A DNA stretch of 64,000 nucleotides from Bacteroidales bacterium (lineage in GTDB: Bacteria; Bacteroidota; Bacteroidia; Bacteroidales; ML635J-15), in the NCBI GenBank assembly GCA_017651185.1, contig JAGCDJ010000049.1:54109-118108 (forward strand), given 5' to 3'. Under the pieces are notes generated by a model, which was not told the origin of the DNA, searched no databases, and saw only the letters and a program-made list of their open reading frames with translations. Every line of letters starts with the position of its first letter. The first letter of the stretch is position 1. This document shows positions 24,252 through 33,444 of this stretch, piece after piece. Position numbers and translations under genes: made by a program.

Positions 24252-26384
24252 ATGAGACCGAATTTCAAAGATATAAAATATACGGGCAAAGCATCCGGAT
24301 GTTGCGACAACAGCACAGACAAGTCGCTTTGGACAACCCCCGAACAAATAAATGTTAAGAGCATATATACCGCCGACGACCTTGTCGGAATGGAACATTT
24401 GAACTACGCTGCAGGTGTAGCACCTTTCCTCCGCGGACCATACTCGACCATGTATGTACAGAAACCTTGGACAATCCGTCAGTATGCAGGTTTCTCCACC
24501 GCTGAAGAATCAAATGCATTTTACCGTCGTAACCTTGCTGCTGGTCAGAAAGGTCTTTCGGTAGCATTCGACCTCCCAACCCACCGTGGCTACGACGCCG
24601 ACCATCCGCGCGTTGTTGGTGATGTTGGTAAGGCTGGTGTTAGTATCTGCTCGGTAGAGGATATGAAGATATTGTTCGACCAGATTCCTCTTGGAAAGAT
24701 GTCGGTATCAATGACTATGAACGGCGCTGTATTGCCGATTCTCGCATTCTACATCGTAGCTGGTTTGGAGCAGGGTGTAAAGCAAGAAGAAATGGCTGGT
24801 ACAATCCAGAACGACATCCTCAAGGAATTCATGGTTCGTAATACCTATATATATCCGCCTGAGTTCTCAATGAGAATCATCGGTGATATCTTCGCATACA
24901 CCTCGAAGTTCATGCCTAAGTTCAACTCGATTTCGATTTCGGGCTACCACATGCAGGAAGCTGGTGCTACCAACGACATTGAAATGGCATACACACTTGC
25001 CGACGGTCTTGAATATCTCCGTACAGGTATCAAGGCTGGCATCGACGTTGATGCTTTCGCACCGCGTCTGTCGTTCTTCTGGGCAATCGGCATGAACCAC
25101 TTCATGGAAATTGCAAAGATGCGTGCAGCACGTATGCTGTGGGCAAAGATTGTAAAGCAGTTCAACCCGAAGAATCCGAAATCGTTGTCATTGCGTACCC
25201 ACAGCCAGACATCAGGTTGGTCGCTTACCGAGCAGGATCCATTCAACAATGTTACACGTACTTGTATCGAAGCTATGGGCGCAGCATTGGGACACACCCA
25301 GTCGTTGCATACCAACGCTCTCGACGAGGCTATTGCATTGCCAACCGACTTCTCGGCTCGTATCGCTCGTAACACCCAGATTTACATTCAGGAAGAAACC
25401 AATGTATGCCGTTCGATTGACCCGTGGGCTGGTTCGTACTACATTGAGAGCTTGACCAATGACCTTGCACACCGCGCTTGGAAGCACATCCAGGAAGTTG
25501 AAGAACTTGGCGGTATGGCAAAGGCAATCGACAGCGGTATTCCAAAGTTGCGTATCGAAGAAGCTGCAGCTCGCACTCAGGCTCGTATCGACAGCGGAAA
25601 CCAGACTATCGTTGGTATCAACAAGTACCGTCTCGAAAAGGAAGACCCGATTGACATTCTCGCAGTTGACAACACCGCAGTTAGAAACCAGCAGGTAAGA
25701 AGATTGCAGGAATTGAGAGCAAACCGCAACAACGACGATGTTCGCCGTGCTCTCGATGCAATAACCAGATGCGTTGAAACTGGCGAAGGCAACTTGCTCG
25801 AACTTGCTGTAGAAGCAGCAAAGGTTCGCGCTTCATTGGGTGAAATTTCGGATGCATGTGAAAAAATAGTAGGAAGACATAAAGCTGTGATTAAGACTAT
25901 CTCTGGCGTATATTCTTCGGAGACCAAGAATGACGCCGAATTCGAAAAGGCAAAGGAACTCTGCAAGGAGTTTGCAAGAAGAGAAGGACGTCAACCACGT
26001 ATTATGGTTGTTAAGATGGGTCAGGACGGACACGACCGTGGTGCAAAGGTTGTTGCAACAGGTTATGCCGACTGCGGTTTCGACGTCGATATGGGACCAT
26101 TGTTCCAGACACCGGAAGAAGCAGCAAAGCAGGCCGTTGAGAACGACGTTCACATTGTTGGTGTATCGTCGTTGGCAGCTGGTCACAAGACCTTGATTCC
26201 TGCCTTGATAGAAGAACTCAAGAAGTTGGGTCGTGATGACATTATGGTTACAGCTGGTGGTGTTATCCCAGCACAAGACTACCAGTTCCTCTATGATGCA
26301 GGCGTAGCAGCAATCTACGGTCCTGGTACTCCCGTTTCGAAGTCAGCAATCAGCATGCTGGAACTGTTGATGGCAGAGGAATAA
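24252..26384 (+). CDS. mutB: Methylmalonyl-CoA mutase large (alpha) subunit
   Basis: A 710-residue catalytic subunit. The substrate-binding TIM barrel occupies about residues 1-540 ([16 protein letters not shown], then [13 protein letters not shown]). The C-terminal B12 domain has the base-off/His-on motif Asp592-x-His594-x-x-Gly597 (QDGHDRGAK), so it uses adenosylcobalamin for radical rearrangement. The length is as expected for the family. It is co-transcribed with mutA. The chaperone gene meaB and the epimerase are not in this window; the next gene is unrelated and differs in base composition. Confidence 0.97.
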   Translation: MRPNFKDIKYTGKASGCCDNSTDKSLWTTPEQINVKSIYTADDLVGMEHLNYAAGVAPFLRGPYSTMYVQKPWTIRQYAGFSTAEESNAFYRRNLAAGQKGLSVAFDLPTHRGYDADHPRVVGDVGKAGVSICSVEDMKILFDQIPLGKMSVSMTMNGAVLPILAFYIVAGLEQGVKQEEMAGTIQNDILKEFMVRNTYIYPPEFSMRIIGDIFAYTSKFMPKFNSISISGYHMQEAGATNDIEMAYTLADGLEYLRTGIKAGIDVDAFAPRLSFFWAIGMNHFMEIAKMRAARMLWAKIVKQFNPKNPKSLSLRTHSQTSGWSLTEQDPFNNVTRTCIEAMGAALGHTQSLHTNALDEAIALPTDFSARIARNTQIYIQEETNVCRSIDPWAGSYYIESLTNDLAHRAWKHIQEVEELGGMAKAIDSGIPKLRIEEAAARTQARIDSGNQTIVGINKYRLEKEDPIDILAVDNTAVRNQQVRRLQELRANRNNDDVRRALDAITRCVETGEGNLLELAVEAAKVRASLGEISDACEKIVGRHKAVIKTISGVYSSETKNDAEFEKAKELCKEFARREGRQPRIMVVKMGQDGHDRGAKVVATGYADCGFDVDMGPLFQTPEEAAKQAVENDVHIVGVSSLAAGHKTLIPALIEELKKLGRDDIMVTAGGVIPAQDYQFLYDAGVAAIYGPGTPVSKSAISMLELLMAEE

Positions 26385-26403
26385 ACTTATAAATTCATTA
26401 ACC

Positions 26404-27087
26404 ATGGGAAGGCTATTATCTCCAAGGATTTCAATTAAATCAATTGATGCAAAAACATATGAAATACGCATCAAGATTGGAGACAATTGGTATATCACAG
26501 AAGAAGTTGCTGAAGAAGCCCTAGACAAATTACGTGATGAAATTAATGAAGCGACTGGGTTGTCTTCAATAATAAAAAACTTCAATTGCAGTGAAACCGA
26601 CGCAAGAACAATAAAAAAATTCAAAGATACAAAACCAAATGAATATTGGTGGGAACGTGAATTTAAAGACAAATACACTAAATGTCGTAGAGATTGCACT
26701 TGTGAAGACTGCTATAACTGTGTAATAAATTGCCAAAGCCCTCTTGAACGACAAATGCTTCTGGAACTGCATAAAAATGGACTCTCTACTATACTTCAGC
26801 GAAGGATAAACAAAGATGGTTCTTATTATGATGCTCCTGAGGAAGTAGATACCGAGAATATCTTAACAATCCCTGATTTCTATATTGAAAAAGGAGATGT
26901 AAGGATTTGCATATATGCAGATGGTCACACCTACCACGAACGCACGGAATCACAAGCTCAACGAGATAGGAATATTGACAGAGAACTTCAAAGGTTAGGA
27001 TTTGTCGTTTTACGCTACACAGGGAATGAGATTCGTAATGATTGTCAAAAAGTAATTGACAACATTAAAGAAAATCTAACTCATTAA
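26404..27087 (+). CDS. DUF559/Vsr-like putative nuclease with six-cysteine cluster
   Basis: The C-terminal part looks like the DUF559/Vsr branch of PD-(D/E)xK nucleases: SPLERQMLLEL (Glu115), IPDFYI (Asp158), ICIYADGHTYH (Asp173, His175, His178), then RDRNIDRELQRLGFVVLRYTG. In front of it residues 94-110 hold six cysteines (94, 98, 100, 103, 106, 110), likely a metal site. The first 80 residues are unassigned. It could cleave DNA or be a nicking or repair enzyme; activity is inferred from motifs only. It starts 19 bases after mutB but is AT-rich with AGA/ATA-type codons, unlike mutB, so it was probably acquired. No methyltransferase gene is adjacent. Confidence 0.65.
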   Translation: MGRLLSPRISIKSIDAKTYEIRIKIGDNWYITEEVAEEALDKLRDEINEATGLSSIIKNFNCSETDARTIKKFKDTKPNEYWWEREFKDKYTKCRRDCTCEDCYNCVINCQSPLERQMLLELHKNGLSTILQRRINKDGSYYDAPEEVDTENILTIPDFYIEKGDVRICIYADGHTYHERTESQAQRDRNIDRELQRLGFVVLRYTGNEIRNDCQKVIDNIKENLTH

Positions 27088-27108
27088 TAGCATCATGTTA
27101 CAAAATAG

Positions 27109-27143
27109 AAATCGGGCGGCAGTAGTCGCCCGATTTTGTTTTT
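27109..27143 (+). terminator. Rho-independent terminator
   Basis: AAATCGGGCG (27109-27118) pairs with CGCCCGATTT (27127-27136), and a T-rich tract follows. It ends the mutAB/nuclease region. Confidence 0.88.
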
Positions 27144-27189
27144 ATAGACATAAAATTTCAAATTGTATTTGAAAATATATCCTTTTTTG

Positions 27190-27197
27190 TATCTTTG
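27190..27197 (+). promoter_or_regulatory. -7 promoter motif of the antiporter gene
   Basis: TATCTTTG, about 70 bases before the ATG at 27269. Confidence 0.45.
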
Positions 27198-27268
27198 TTA
27201 CTGAATTACTGAAAACAATATAATATTCGAATACTTTTTATTTTACCTAGAAATAATTGAAAACACCA

Positions 27269-28714
27269 ATGAACGAAACAACCCCTACCCCTCACATCCA
27301 TTGGACAATCGCCCTCATCCCCTTTGCGGTGCTTGTGGCGTTGCAGATATTAGTAATTAAGGAATTCGGCTCCGACGCAATCGATGGCGCAAGCCAAACT
27401 GCACTGCTATTCTCAGCTGCCGTGGCTATCGCCATAGCAATGATTGGTTACAAAGTGCCATGGAACCATATTAGTGGTGCCATCGGTGACAACATAAAAG
27501 CCATTGGCACAGCTGTTATCATACTTTTCCTCATCGGCGCCGTATCGGGTAGCTGGATGCTGAGCGGTATAGTGCCGACAATGATTTACTACGGCATGAA
27601 GATTCTCACACCATCGCTGTTCCTATTCATGGCATGCATAATTTGCGCCTTGGTATCACTTATAACAGGCAGTTCGTGGACAACCGTGGCAACCGTCGGT
27701 ATAGCCCTGCTAGGAATCGGCACTGCTCACGGATTCTCGGTTGGCTGGACGGCAGGCGCAATAATTTCGGGCGCATACTTCGGCGACAAGATTTCTCCGC
27801 TTTCCGACACCACAGTGCTGGCTTCATCGGTTGGCGAAGTGCCACTATTCAAGCACATACGCTACATGCTTATCACCACAGTACCTTCGTTTGTAATAAC
27901 CTTGGTAATATTTCTCATCGTAAGCCTTAATCACTCGGCAGAAAGCGCCGCACAAGCAGAATCTTTTGCCGAGGGACTGCAAAACACCTTTGTCATCAAC
28001 CCTTGGCTTATGCTGATACCGCTATTCACGGCTGTTATCATTGCTCTGAAGCTGCCCGCAGCCGTAATATTGTTTTTGTCGGCTCTGGTTGCCGGCATAA
28101 CAATGCTTTTTGCACAACCCGACATAGTAGCCCAGATTGGCGATGGAAACAGTTTCCGCGGACTTATGCGCAGCTACTACGACAGCACCGCCCTCGACAC
28201 AGGCAACGAAACGCTTAGCAACCTTGTGCAGACACGCGGCATGAAAGGTATGCTCAGCACGGTATTCCTCATTTTCTGCGCGACAGCATTTGGTGGCGCA
28301 CTTACTGGCGGAGGCATGATGAGAAGCATCACAACTGCCCTTGCTCGTGGCATAAGCGGCAGACGCTCAATAGTAACATCTACGGTAGCGACAGGTCTTT
28401 TCGCAAATATGGCTACAGGCGACCAATACCTCAGCATTGTGCTGACAGGAAACATTTTCAAGCAACTGTACAAGGATAAGGGCTTCGAGGGACGACTGCT
28501 AAGCCGTTCTACCGAAGACTCGGCAACAGTAACCTCTGTGCTAGTTCCATGGAACTCCTGCGGTATGACACAGTCAATGGTACTGAAAGTCTCCACGCTT
28601 GAATACCTGCCTTATTGCTTCTTCAACATCATATCTCCGCTAATGTCAATTACAATTGCATTTGTTGGGTACAAAATCTTTAAAAGGACGGATAAAGAAG
28701 AAAACATGGACTAG
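27269..28714 (+). CDS. NhaC-family Na+/H+ antiporter
   Basis: About 481 residues with roughly eleven to twelve hydrophobic segments. Features of the NhaC family are GSSWTTVATVGIALLGIG, GAIISGAYFGDKISPLSDTT and, in the second half, STEDSATVTSVLVPWNSCG. It sits in the inner membrane and exchanges sodium for protons (or a related substrate; some members exchange malate and lactate). I place the start at the ATG 27269, because the frame before it begins only with TTG. The gene is alone, with its own promoter motif. Confidence 0.88.
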   Translation: MNETTPTPHIHWTIALIPFAVLVALQILVIKEFGSDAIDGASQTALLFSAAVAIAIAMIGYKVPWNHISGAIGDNIKAIGTAVIILFLIGAVSGSWMLSGIVPTMIYYGMKILTPSLFLFMACIICALVSLITGSSWTTVATVGIALLGIGTAHGFSVGWTAGAIISGAYFGDKISPLSDTTVLASSVGEVPLFKHIRYMLITTVPSFVITLVIFLIVSLNHSAESAAQAESFAEGLQNTFVINPWLMLIPLFTAVIIALKLPAAVILFLSALVAGITMLFAQPDIVAQIGDGNSFRGLMRSYYDSTALDTGNETLSNLVQTRGMKGMLSTVFLIFCATAFGGALTGGGMMRSITTALARGISGRRSIVTSTVATGLFANMATGDQYLSIVLTGNIFKQLYKDKGFEGRLLSRSTEDSATVTSVLVPWNSCGMTQSMVLKVSTLEYLPYCFFNIISPLMSITIAFVGYKIFKRTDKEENMD

Positions 28715-28726
28715 TTCTGGTTATTG

Positions 28727-28746
28727 AGACGCAAAATTTTGCGTCT
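28727..28746. repeat. Perfect 20-base palindrome
   Basis: AGACGCAAAATTTTGCGTCT reads the same on both strands. It lies 12 bases after the antiporter stop and 23 bases before a second palindrome. It may be a repetitive extragenic element or a terminator without T tract. Confidence 0.8.
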
Positions 28747-28769
28747 GCACGATTTGAAATTATTTCTTG

Positions 28770-28795
28770 TAGGCTCGCAATGCATTGCGAGCCTA
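28770..28795. repeat. Perfect 26-base palindrome
   Basis: TAGGCTCGCAATG is followed directly by its exact reverse complement. As RNA it would form a long hairpin with little loop. It is likely a repetitive palindromic element; its origin is unknown. Confidence 0.8.
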
Positions 28796-28858
28796 TAGAT
28801 TTATTCATTGTTAATTATCCATTATCAATTCAACAAATCGCCGAACTAAAAAAAATTG

Positions 28859-28866
28859 TACCTTTG
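28859..28866 (+). promoter_or_regulatory. -7 promoter motif of the GT-C/GT2 pair
   Basis: TACCTTTG, 25 bases before the ATG at 28892. Confidence 0.5.
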
Positions 28867-28891
28867 CATCTAAATCTCATAAATATAGAAT

Positions 28892-31108
28892 ATGTCAAAA
28901 CCAAAATACAAAGGAAAAACTGAAAATAAAACAAAAACAGTCGCTACGCCAGCAACACCGCTAGCTGAAATGCCCAAGGCAAAGGCTGGAATAATCCCGA
29001 TAATAATTCTCGCAGTGGTATCGCTTGCATTGTATATCAACGCTTTGCGCAACGACTATGCTCTTGACGATTCGATGGTGCTAATCCGCAATTCGTTCAC
29101 ACAAGAAGGCGTTAAGGGGATAGGCGACATCTTCAAATACGACACCTTTACTGGTTTCTGGGTTTTCAACGATAGCACGCACACAGTAGAACAAATTGTA
29201 AAGGAGAAGAAATTACTTGCTGGCGGACGTTACCGTCCGCTGTCGCTTGCAACATTTGCCCTCGAAATAGAACTTTTCGGCAAGGATTTCCACGATGAAA
29301 ACGGCATACTGGTCGGACAGGGCTGTCCTGCAATAAACCACGCCATGAATGCTATATACTACGCACTTACTGTCGTGCTTCTATATATCATTCTCGTAAG
29401 GTTGTTCCCTCGCAGGGACAAATCATGGTGGTTCTCGATTCCATTCATCGCCACACTGCTTTTTGCGTTCCATCCAATTCATACAGAAGTAGTTGCTAAC
29501 ATTAAAGGTCGTGATGAAATACTAACGCTGCTCGGTTCGCTCGCTGCGCTGTGGTGGTCGATAAAATACATCGACAGCAAGAAACTATACTATCTTGTAT
29601 TGTCGGGACTGGCACTACTGTGCGGTCCTTTCTCGAAGGAAAATGCAATAGTGTTCCTCGCACTTGTTCCACTGACACTCTACTATTTCACCAATGCAAA
29701 ATGGAAAGAAATCGGCAAGGTGATGATTCCGCTTGCTGTGGCATCGGTAGTTTTTTTGGCAGTACGCGGAATGGTTCTCGGATTGGAGCATTCGGAACAA
29801 ACCAAGGAACTCATGAACGACCCGTTCATCAATATGAATTTCTCAGAAAGGTACGGTACGATATTCGTAACACTACTGATGTACATAAAGTTACTGTTCA
29901 TACCCCACCCTCTCACCTACGACTACTACCCCTGGCAAATTCCAAAGACAGAACTAAGCGACGGACTTGCTCTTATGTCACTTATAATATACTTGGGATT
30001 AGGAATCTACGCATTATACGGCATGATAAAAAAGAAAGACATCGCCTCATATTCGATTCTGTTCTTCCTCATTCCACTTGCGCCTGTATGCAACATTTTC
30101 TTTGCAGTCGGCACACTGATGAACGAGCGTTTTGTTTTCATCTCATCCATCGGATTTTGCCTGATAGTAGCATGGTTCTTCGCTGAAATTTTGCCAAAAC
30201 TCCTTAAAAACACCACAATGGCAAAATACATTACTGGCGTCATCGGAGTAATAGTGCTTCTTTTGTTCTCGCTGAAAACCATAACCCGAAATGCCGACTG
30301 GGAAAACGACACAGTACTTTTCTGTCACGATGTAAAGACCTCAACAATGTCGGCAAAGGGTAACTGTGCCGCTGGCGGACGAACATTAGAACGCGCACAG
30401 TCGAAGGAAGTAAAGGAGAACGACAAGGAATTACACGATGCGCTATGCAACGAGGCAATAAAATACCTGAAAAAGTCAAACGAAATATACGCAAGCGATG
30501 GCAAGAAAAACTCGAAAAAACATAGTTCTAGCGCGGTTTATACCGATGCAATGAATCTTCTTGGCAACGCCTATTTCGAAATAGGCGATATTGCCAATGC
30601 TCTCGACTCTTACTTGAAGATAATCAAATCATACCCCAATCACGACATTGCCAACACAAACATCAAGGTCGTACTAAACCAGACACCAGGAATGCTACGC
30701 AACATGCTCACAACATCAACAGTCCCCGAACTGCTTGAAGTGCTAGGAGAACAGATAAAGGTAATGCCCGACTGCGGCGAAGCATACTATGTTCTTGGGG
30801 TTCTATATGGTCGCGAACTTGGCAACATGGAAGCATCGATACAATGTTTCGAAAAGGCAGAAACCTGCAACTTTAAAAAGACAGCTTCATACTACAAGGA
30901 CTTGGGCGTGGCATACGGAATTTCGGGAAACTATACAAAATCAATCCCAGCACTTGAAAAAGCAATAGAACTTGACCCAGATGACGACTTGTCGTACACA
31001 AACCTTGGCTACACATACATGAATCTTGGCGACACACAAAAAGGTCAGGAATACATCGCTATGGGCGAAAGTTTAAAAAAGAAAAAAGCGGAAAATGATA
31101 AAGAATAA
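28892..31108 (+). CDS. GT-C membrane glycosyltransferase with C-terminal TPRs (TMTC-like)
   Basis: A 738-residue protein. After a cytoplasmic Lys/Thr-rich start comes TM1 (IIPIIILAVVSLALYIN) and the first external loop with the acidic pair Asp59-Asp60 (NDYALDD), the GT-C catalytic signature. Further membrane segments run to about residue 470 and include HPIHTEVVANIKGRDE, like the HPxHTExVA motif of TMTC O-mannosyltransferases. The last 200 residues form TPRs (NLLGNAYFEIGDIANALDSY, then DLGVAYGISGNYTKSIPAL). It should move a sugar from a polyprenyl-phosphate donor onto proteins in the periplasm. The next gene overlaps it by 14 bases and encodes a candidate donor synthase. Sugar and target are not known. 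Confidence 0.82.
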   Translation: MSKPKYKGKTENKTKTVATPATPLAEMPKAKAGIIPIIILAVVSLALYINALRNDYALDDSMVLIRNSFTQEGVKGIGDIFKYDTFTGFWVFNDSTHTVEQIVKEKKLLAGGRYRPLSLATFALEIELFGKDFHDENGILVGQGCPAINHAMNAIYYALTVVLLYIILVRLFPRRDKSWWFSIPFIATLLFAFHPIHTEVVANIKGRDEILTLLGSLAALWWSIKYIDSKKLYYLVLSGLALLCGPFSKENAIVFLALVPLTLYYFTNAKWKEIGKVMIPLAVASVVFLAVRGMVLGLEHSEQTKELMNDPFINMNFSERYGTIFVTLLMYIKLLFIPHPLTYDYYPWQIPKTELSDGLALMSLIIYLGLGIYALYGMIKKKDIASYSILFFLIPLAPVCNIFFAVGTLMNERFVFISSIGFCLIVAWFFAEILPKLLKNTTMAKYITGVIGVIVLLLFSLKTITRNADWENDTVLFCHDVKTSTMSAKGNCAAGGRTLERAQSKEVKENDKELHDALCNEAIKYLKKSNEIYASDGKKNSKKHSSSAVYTDAMNLLGNAYFEIGDIANALDSYLKIIKSYPNHDIANTNIKVVLNQTPGMLRNMLTTSTVPELLEVLGEQIKVMPDCGEAYYVLGVLYGRELGNMEASIQCFEKAETCNFKKTASYYKDLGVAYGISGNYTKSIPALEKAIELDPDDDLSYTNLGYTYMNLGDTQKGQEYIAMGESLKKKKAENDKE

Positions 31109-31847
31109 GAAAATAGTTGTTGTGCTTCCGGCATACAACGCCGAGCAGACTTTGGAACAGACCTACAACGAAATTCCTTTCGACATTGTGGATGATGTCA
31201 TTCTGGTAGATGATTTCAGTCGCGACAACACCGTGGAGGTCGGCAAACGGCTTGGCATAAAGAACATTATTGTCCACGAGAAAAACAAGGGTTACGGAGG
31301 AAACCAGAAGTCGTGCTACAACAAGGCATTGGAACTCGGTGCCGACATAGTAATCATGCTTCACCCCGACTATCAGTACACGCCAAAACTGATAGAGTCG
31401 ATGTCGTACATAATAGCAAATGACGTTTATCCAGTAGTGCTTGGTTCGAGAATCCTTGGTCGCGGAGCCCGCAAAGGCGGCATGCCGTTGTACAAGTACT
31501 GGTTCAACCGAATGCTGACATTCACACAAAACCTGCTAATGCACCAGAAATTGTCGGAATACCACACAGGATACCGTGCTTTTTCGGCGAAGGTGCTTCG
31601 TGCAATAAATTATAACCAGAATTCCGATGATTTTGTCTTCGACAACCAAATGCTTGCACAAATTTTCTATGCTGGCTACGAAATTGCCGAAGTCACCTGC
31701 CCTACCAAATATTTCAAGGAAGCAAGTTCCATAAATTTCAGGAGGAGTTGCAAATATGGATTCGGAGTGATTCACACATCATTCCTATACCTATATAATA
31801 AGATGCATCTTTGCAAAAGTAGGATTTTTAACAAACCTCAGGACTAG
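31095..31847 (+). CDS. Polyprenol-phosphate glycosyltransferase (DPM1-like GT2)
   Basis: A 250-residue GT2 enzyme: IVVVLPAYNAEQTLEQTYNEIP, VILVDDFSRDNT (Asp39, Asp40), GYGGNQKSCYNKAL, and MLHPDYQY in place of the classic DxD. The GYGGN box is typical of enzymes making dolichol- or undecaprenyl-phosphate sugars, and there is no C-terminal membrane segment. It should transfer a sugar from a nucleotide donor to undecaprenyl phosphate at the inner leaflet. The ATG lies 14 bases inside the end of the GT-C gene, so the two are translationally coupled: a natural donor-maker and transferase pair. It converges with the YgjP-like gene (4-base overlap). Confidence 0.87.
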   Translation: MIKNKKIVVVLPAYNAEQTLEQTYNEIPFDIVDDVILVDDFSRDNTVEVGKRLGIKNIIVHEKNKGYGGNQKSCYNKALELGADIVIMLHPDYQYTPKLIESMSYIIANDVYPVVLGSRILGRGARKGGMPLYKYWFNRMLTFTQNLLMHQKLSEYHTGYRAFSAKVLRAINYNQNSDDFVFDNQMLAQIFYAGYEIAEVTCPTKYFKEASSINFRRSCKYGFGVIHTSFLYLYNKMHLCKSRIFNKPQD

Positions 31848-32584
31848 GATTCAATATCCGGCAATATCCTGCCGTTCCACGCCTTTAATTCCTTGTCGTA
31901 TTTATCCTCCATGCCACCCGATAACTTGTCGAGAAGAGCATGGAACTTTGGTCCATGATTCTTGTGGGCGATATGGCAAAGTTCATGGAGTATAATGAAA
32001 TCAATGAGGTAATCGGGAAGCAGCAGCAAACGGCACGACAAAATGATTTCATTGCGCGAACTGCATGTACCCCAACGCGTATGCGCAGTGCCTACCGACA
32101 CCTTGCTAAATTTCAACCCAGTACGTTGCGAAATCTCCGCAACGCGAGGATAAAGTATGGATTCTGCTTCCTTGCGCATTGAGGCAAGCAACACCTTCTT
32201 TATGAAATTCTGTACCGCATCGAGTTCAAAATCTACGAGTTCGGGATTATAGAAAACCGTCACAACAAAGTTATTGACTTTTGCATAAAGGATTTTTTTC
32301 TGGTTGTCGGTAGGTTCAAACCTGAGTGTAGTACTACGGCAGGTAAAATGCGACTGAGGAGTGAATTTTCGCCTAGCACCTTTTTGCTGTTGCGCTTGCA
32401 TGGTTTTGGCAATCCAGTCGCGATGACTAAAAATAAACCTTTCAGCGTCAGCATAACTGACCCTGAAAGGTATTGACATTTGCAAGCCCTTTTCGGGATG
32501 AACGGTCAAACGAATCTGCACGCAATTGTGCCGCTTTGACACAACAACATCGCCGACACCTTCGACACTTATAATCCGCTGCAT
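31844..32584 (-). CDS. YgjP-like metallopeptidase (DUF45, SprT-related)
   Basis: A 246-residue protein with the zinc motif HELCHIAH (HExxH) followed by a third likely ligand in NHGPKFHALL, and an upstream GTAHTRWGTCSS block typical of the DUF45/YgjP family. It is cytoplasmic and probably a zinc-dependent protease; the natural substrate is unknown. Its start codon overlaps the stop codon of the small upstream gene by one base (TAATG). Confidence 0.88.
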   Translation of the reverse strand: MQRIISVEGVGDVVVSKRHNCVQIRLTVHPEKGLQMSIPFRVSYADAERFIFSHRDWIAKTMQAQQQKGARRKFTPQSHFTCRSTTLRFEPTDNQKKILYAKVNNFVVTVFYNPELVDFELDAVQNFIKKVLLASMRKEAESILYPRVAEISQRTGLKFSKVSVGTAHTRWGTCSSRNEIILSCRLLLLPDYLIDFIILHELCHIAHKNHGPKFHALLDKLSGGMEDKYDKELKAWNGRILPDIES

Positions 32585-32871
32585 TACTTGCGCGGAAGCT
32601 TGCTTAATTTTTCGTAACCTTCGTTAACGGTAGTAAGCATTTCGGAAATGTAACCCTTGTAGTTTTCCTTTACTGCCTTCTTGTCCATCTTCGAGGTTGG
32701 AGTGTTAATCTTTGAAAATACTTCCTGCTTCTTGAGCAATACACCATTGATGATTTCAGTAACAGGTTCTGTCGGCTGTGCTGGATACAAATCAACATAC
32801 AATACGCAATCCGACAAAAGTTCGCTTGTCATGTAATCAATGTCTCTCTTTAATACTTTTCTACTTGCCAT
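32584..32871 (-). CDS. Conserved small protein of unknown function
   Basis: A 95-residue charged protein, mainly helical by appearance, with no signal peptide, membrane segment or known motif. It resembles short hypothetical proteins common in Bacteroidales, but I cannot name the family. It is translationally coupled to the metallopeptidase gene downstream, which suggests a shared role. A -7 motif lies 17 bases upstream. Confidence 0.6.
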   Translation of the reverse strand: MASRKVLKRDIDYMTSELLSDCVLYVDLYPAQPTEPVTEIINGVLLKKQEVFSKINTPTSKMDKKAVKENYKGYISEMLTTVNEGYEKLSKLPRK

Positions 32872-32888
32872 AGCTTTAAAATTTTTCG

Positions 32889-32896
32889 CAAAATTA
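32889..32896 (-). promoter_or_regulatory. -7 promoter motif of the small protein/ygjP pair
   Basis: TAATTTTG on the minus strand, 17 bases before the ATG at 32871. Confidence 0.5.
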
Positions 32897-32978
32897 AATA
32901 AAAATACGATTCATCGCGAAACGATTCGCCAATTAATTATTAATGTTTCGTGGTTTCTAATTCCTAAGTTAATACTAC

Positions 32979-33425
32979 TTATCCCAACAATGCCTTCACG
33001 ATTCCCGAAAGCGTCTTGTTGTCGGTCTGACCAGCAAGTTTTGCACTTGCGGCACCCATAACCTTACCCATATCCTTTATCGTGCTAGCACCAGTTTCCT
33101 TGATAATTTCAGCGACAACCGCCTTAACCTCATCCTCTGAAAGTTGCTTAGGCAAATAACCAGCAATAACATCAGCTTGTGCCAATTCCTTGTCGGCAAG
33201 GTCGGGACGGTTCTGCGACTTGTACAAATCGGCAGTTTCCCTGCGCTGTTTAACTAATTTCTGGATTATCTGCATCTCCTTGTCAGGAGTAAGTTCTGCA
33301 TTGCCTGCATCGGTCTTTGCCAACAAGAAAGCCGCCTTAATCGCACGCAGACCTTCGAGTTTTTCCTTCTCGCGTGCAAGCATCGCCTTCTTTATATCTT
33401 CGTTTACCTGTTCAAAAATACTCAT
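32979..33425 (-). CDS. yqeY: GatB/YqeY domain protein
   Basis: A 148-residue protein with the YqeY pattern: an N-terminal helical half (INEDIKKAMLAREKEKLEGLRAI, quoted in part) and the C-terminal YqeY/GatB tail-domain half (GASTIKDMGKVMGAASAKLAGQTDNKTLS, quoted in part). The tail domain of GatB contacts tRNA, and free YqeY may do so as well; the role is unproved. It lies 19 bases after ftsZ and is probably the last gene of the dcw operon. Confidence 0.92.
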   Translation of the reverse strand: MSIFEQVNEDIKKAMLAREKEKLEGLRAIKAAFLLAKTDAGNAELTPDKEMQIIQKLVKQRRETADLYKSQNRPDLADKELAQADVIAGYLPKQLSEDEVKAVVAEIIKETGASTIKDMGKVMGAASAKLAGQTDNKTLSGIVKALLG

Positions 33426-33444
33426 ATTCTAATAATTACATTTG

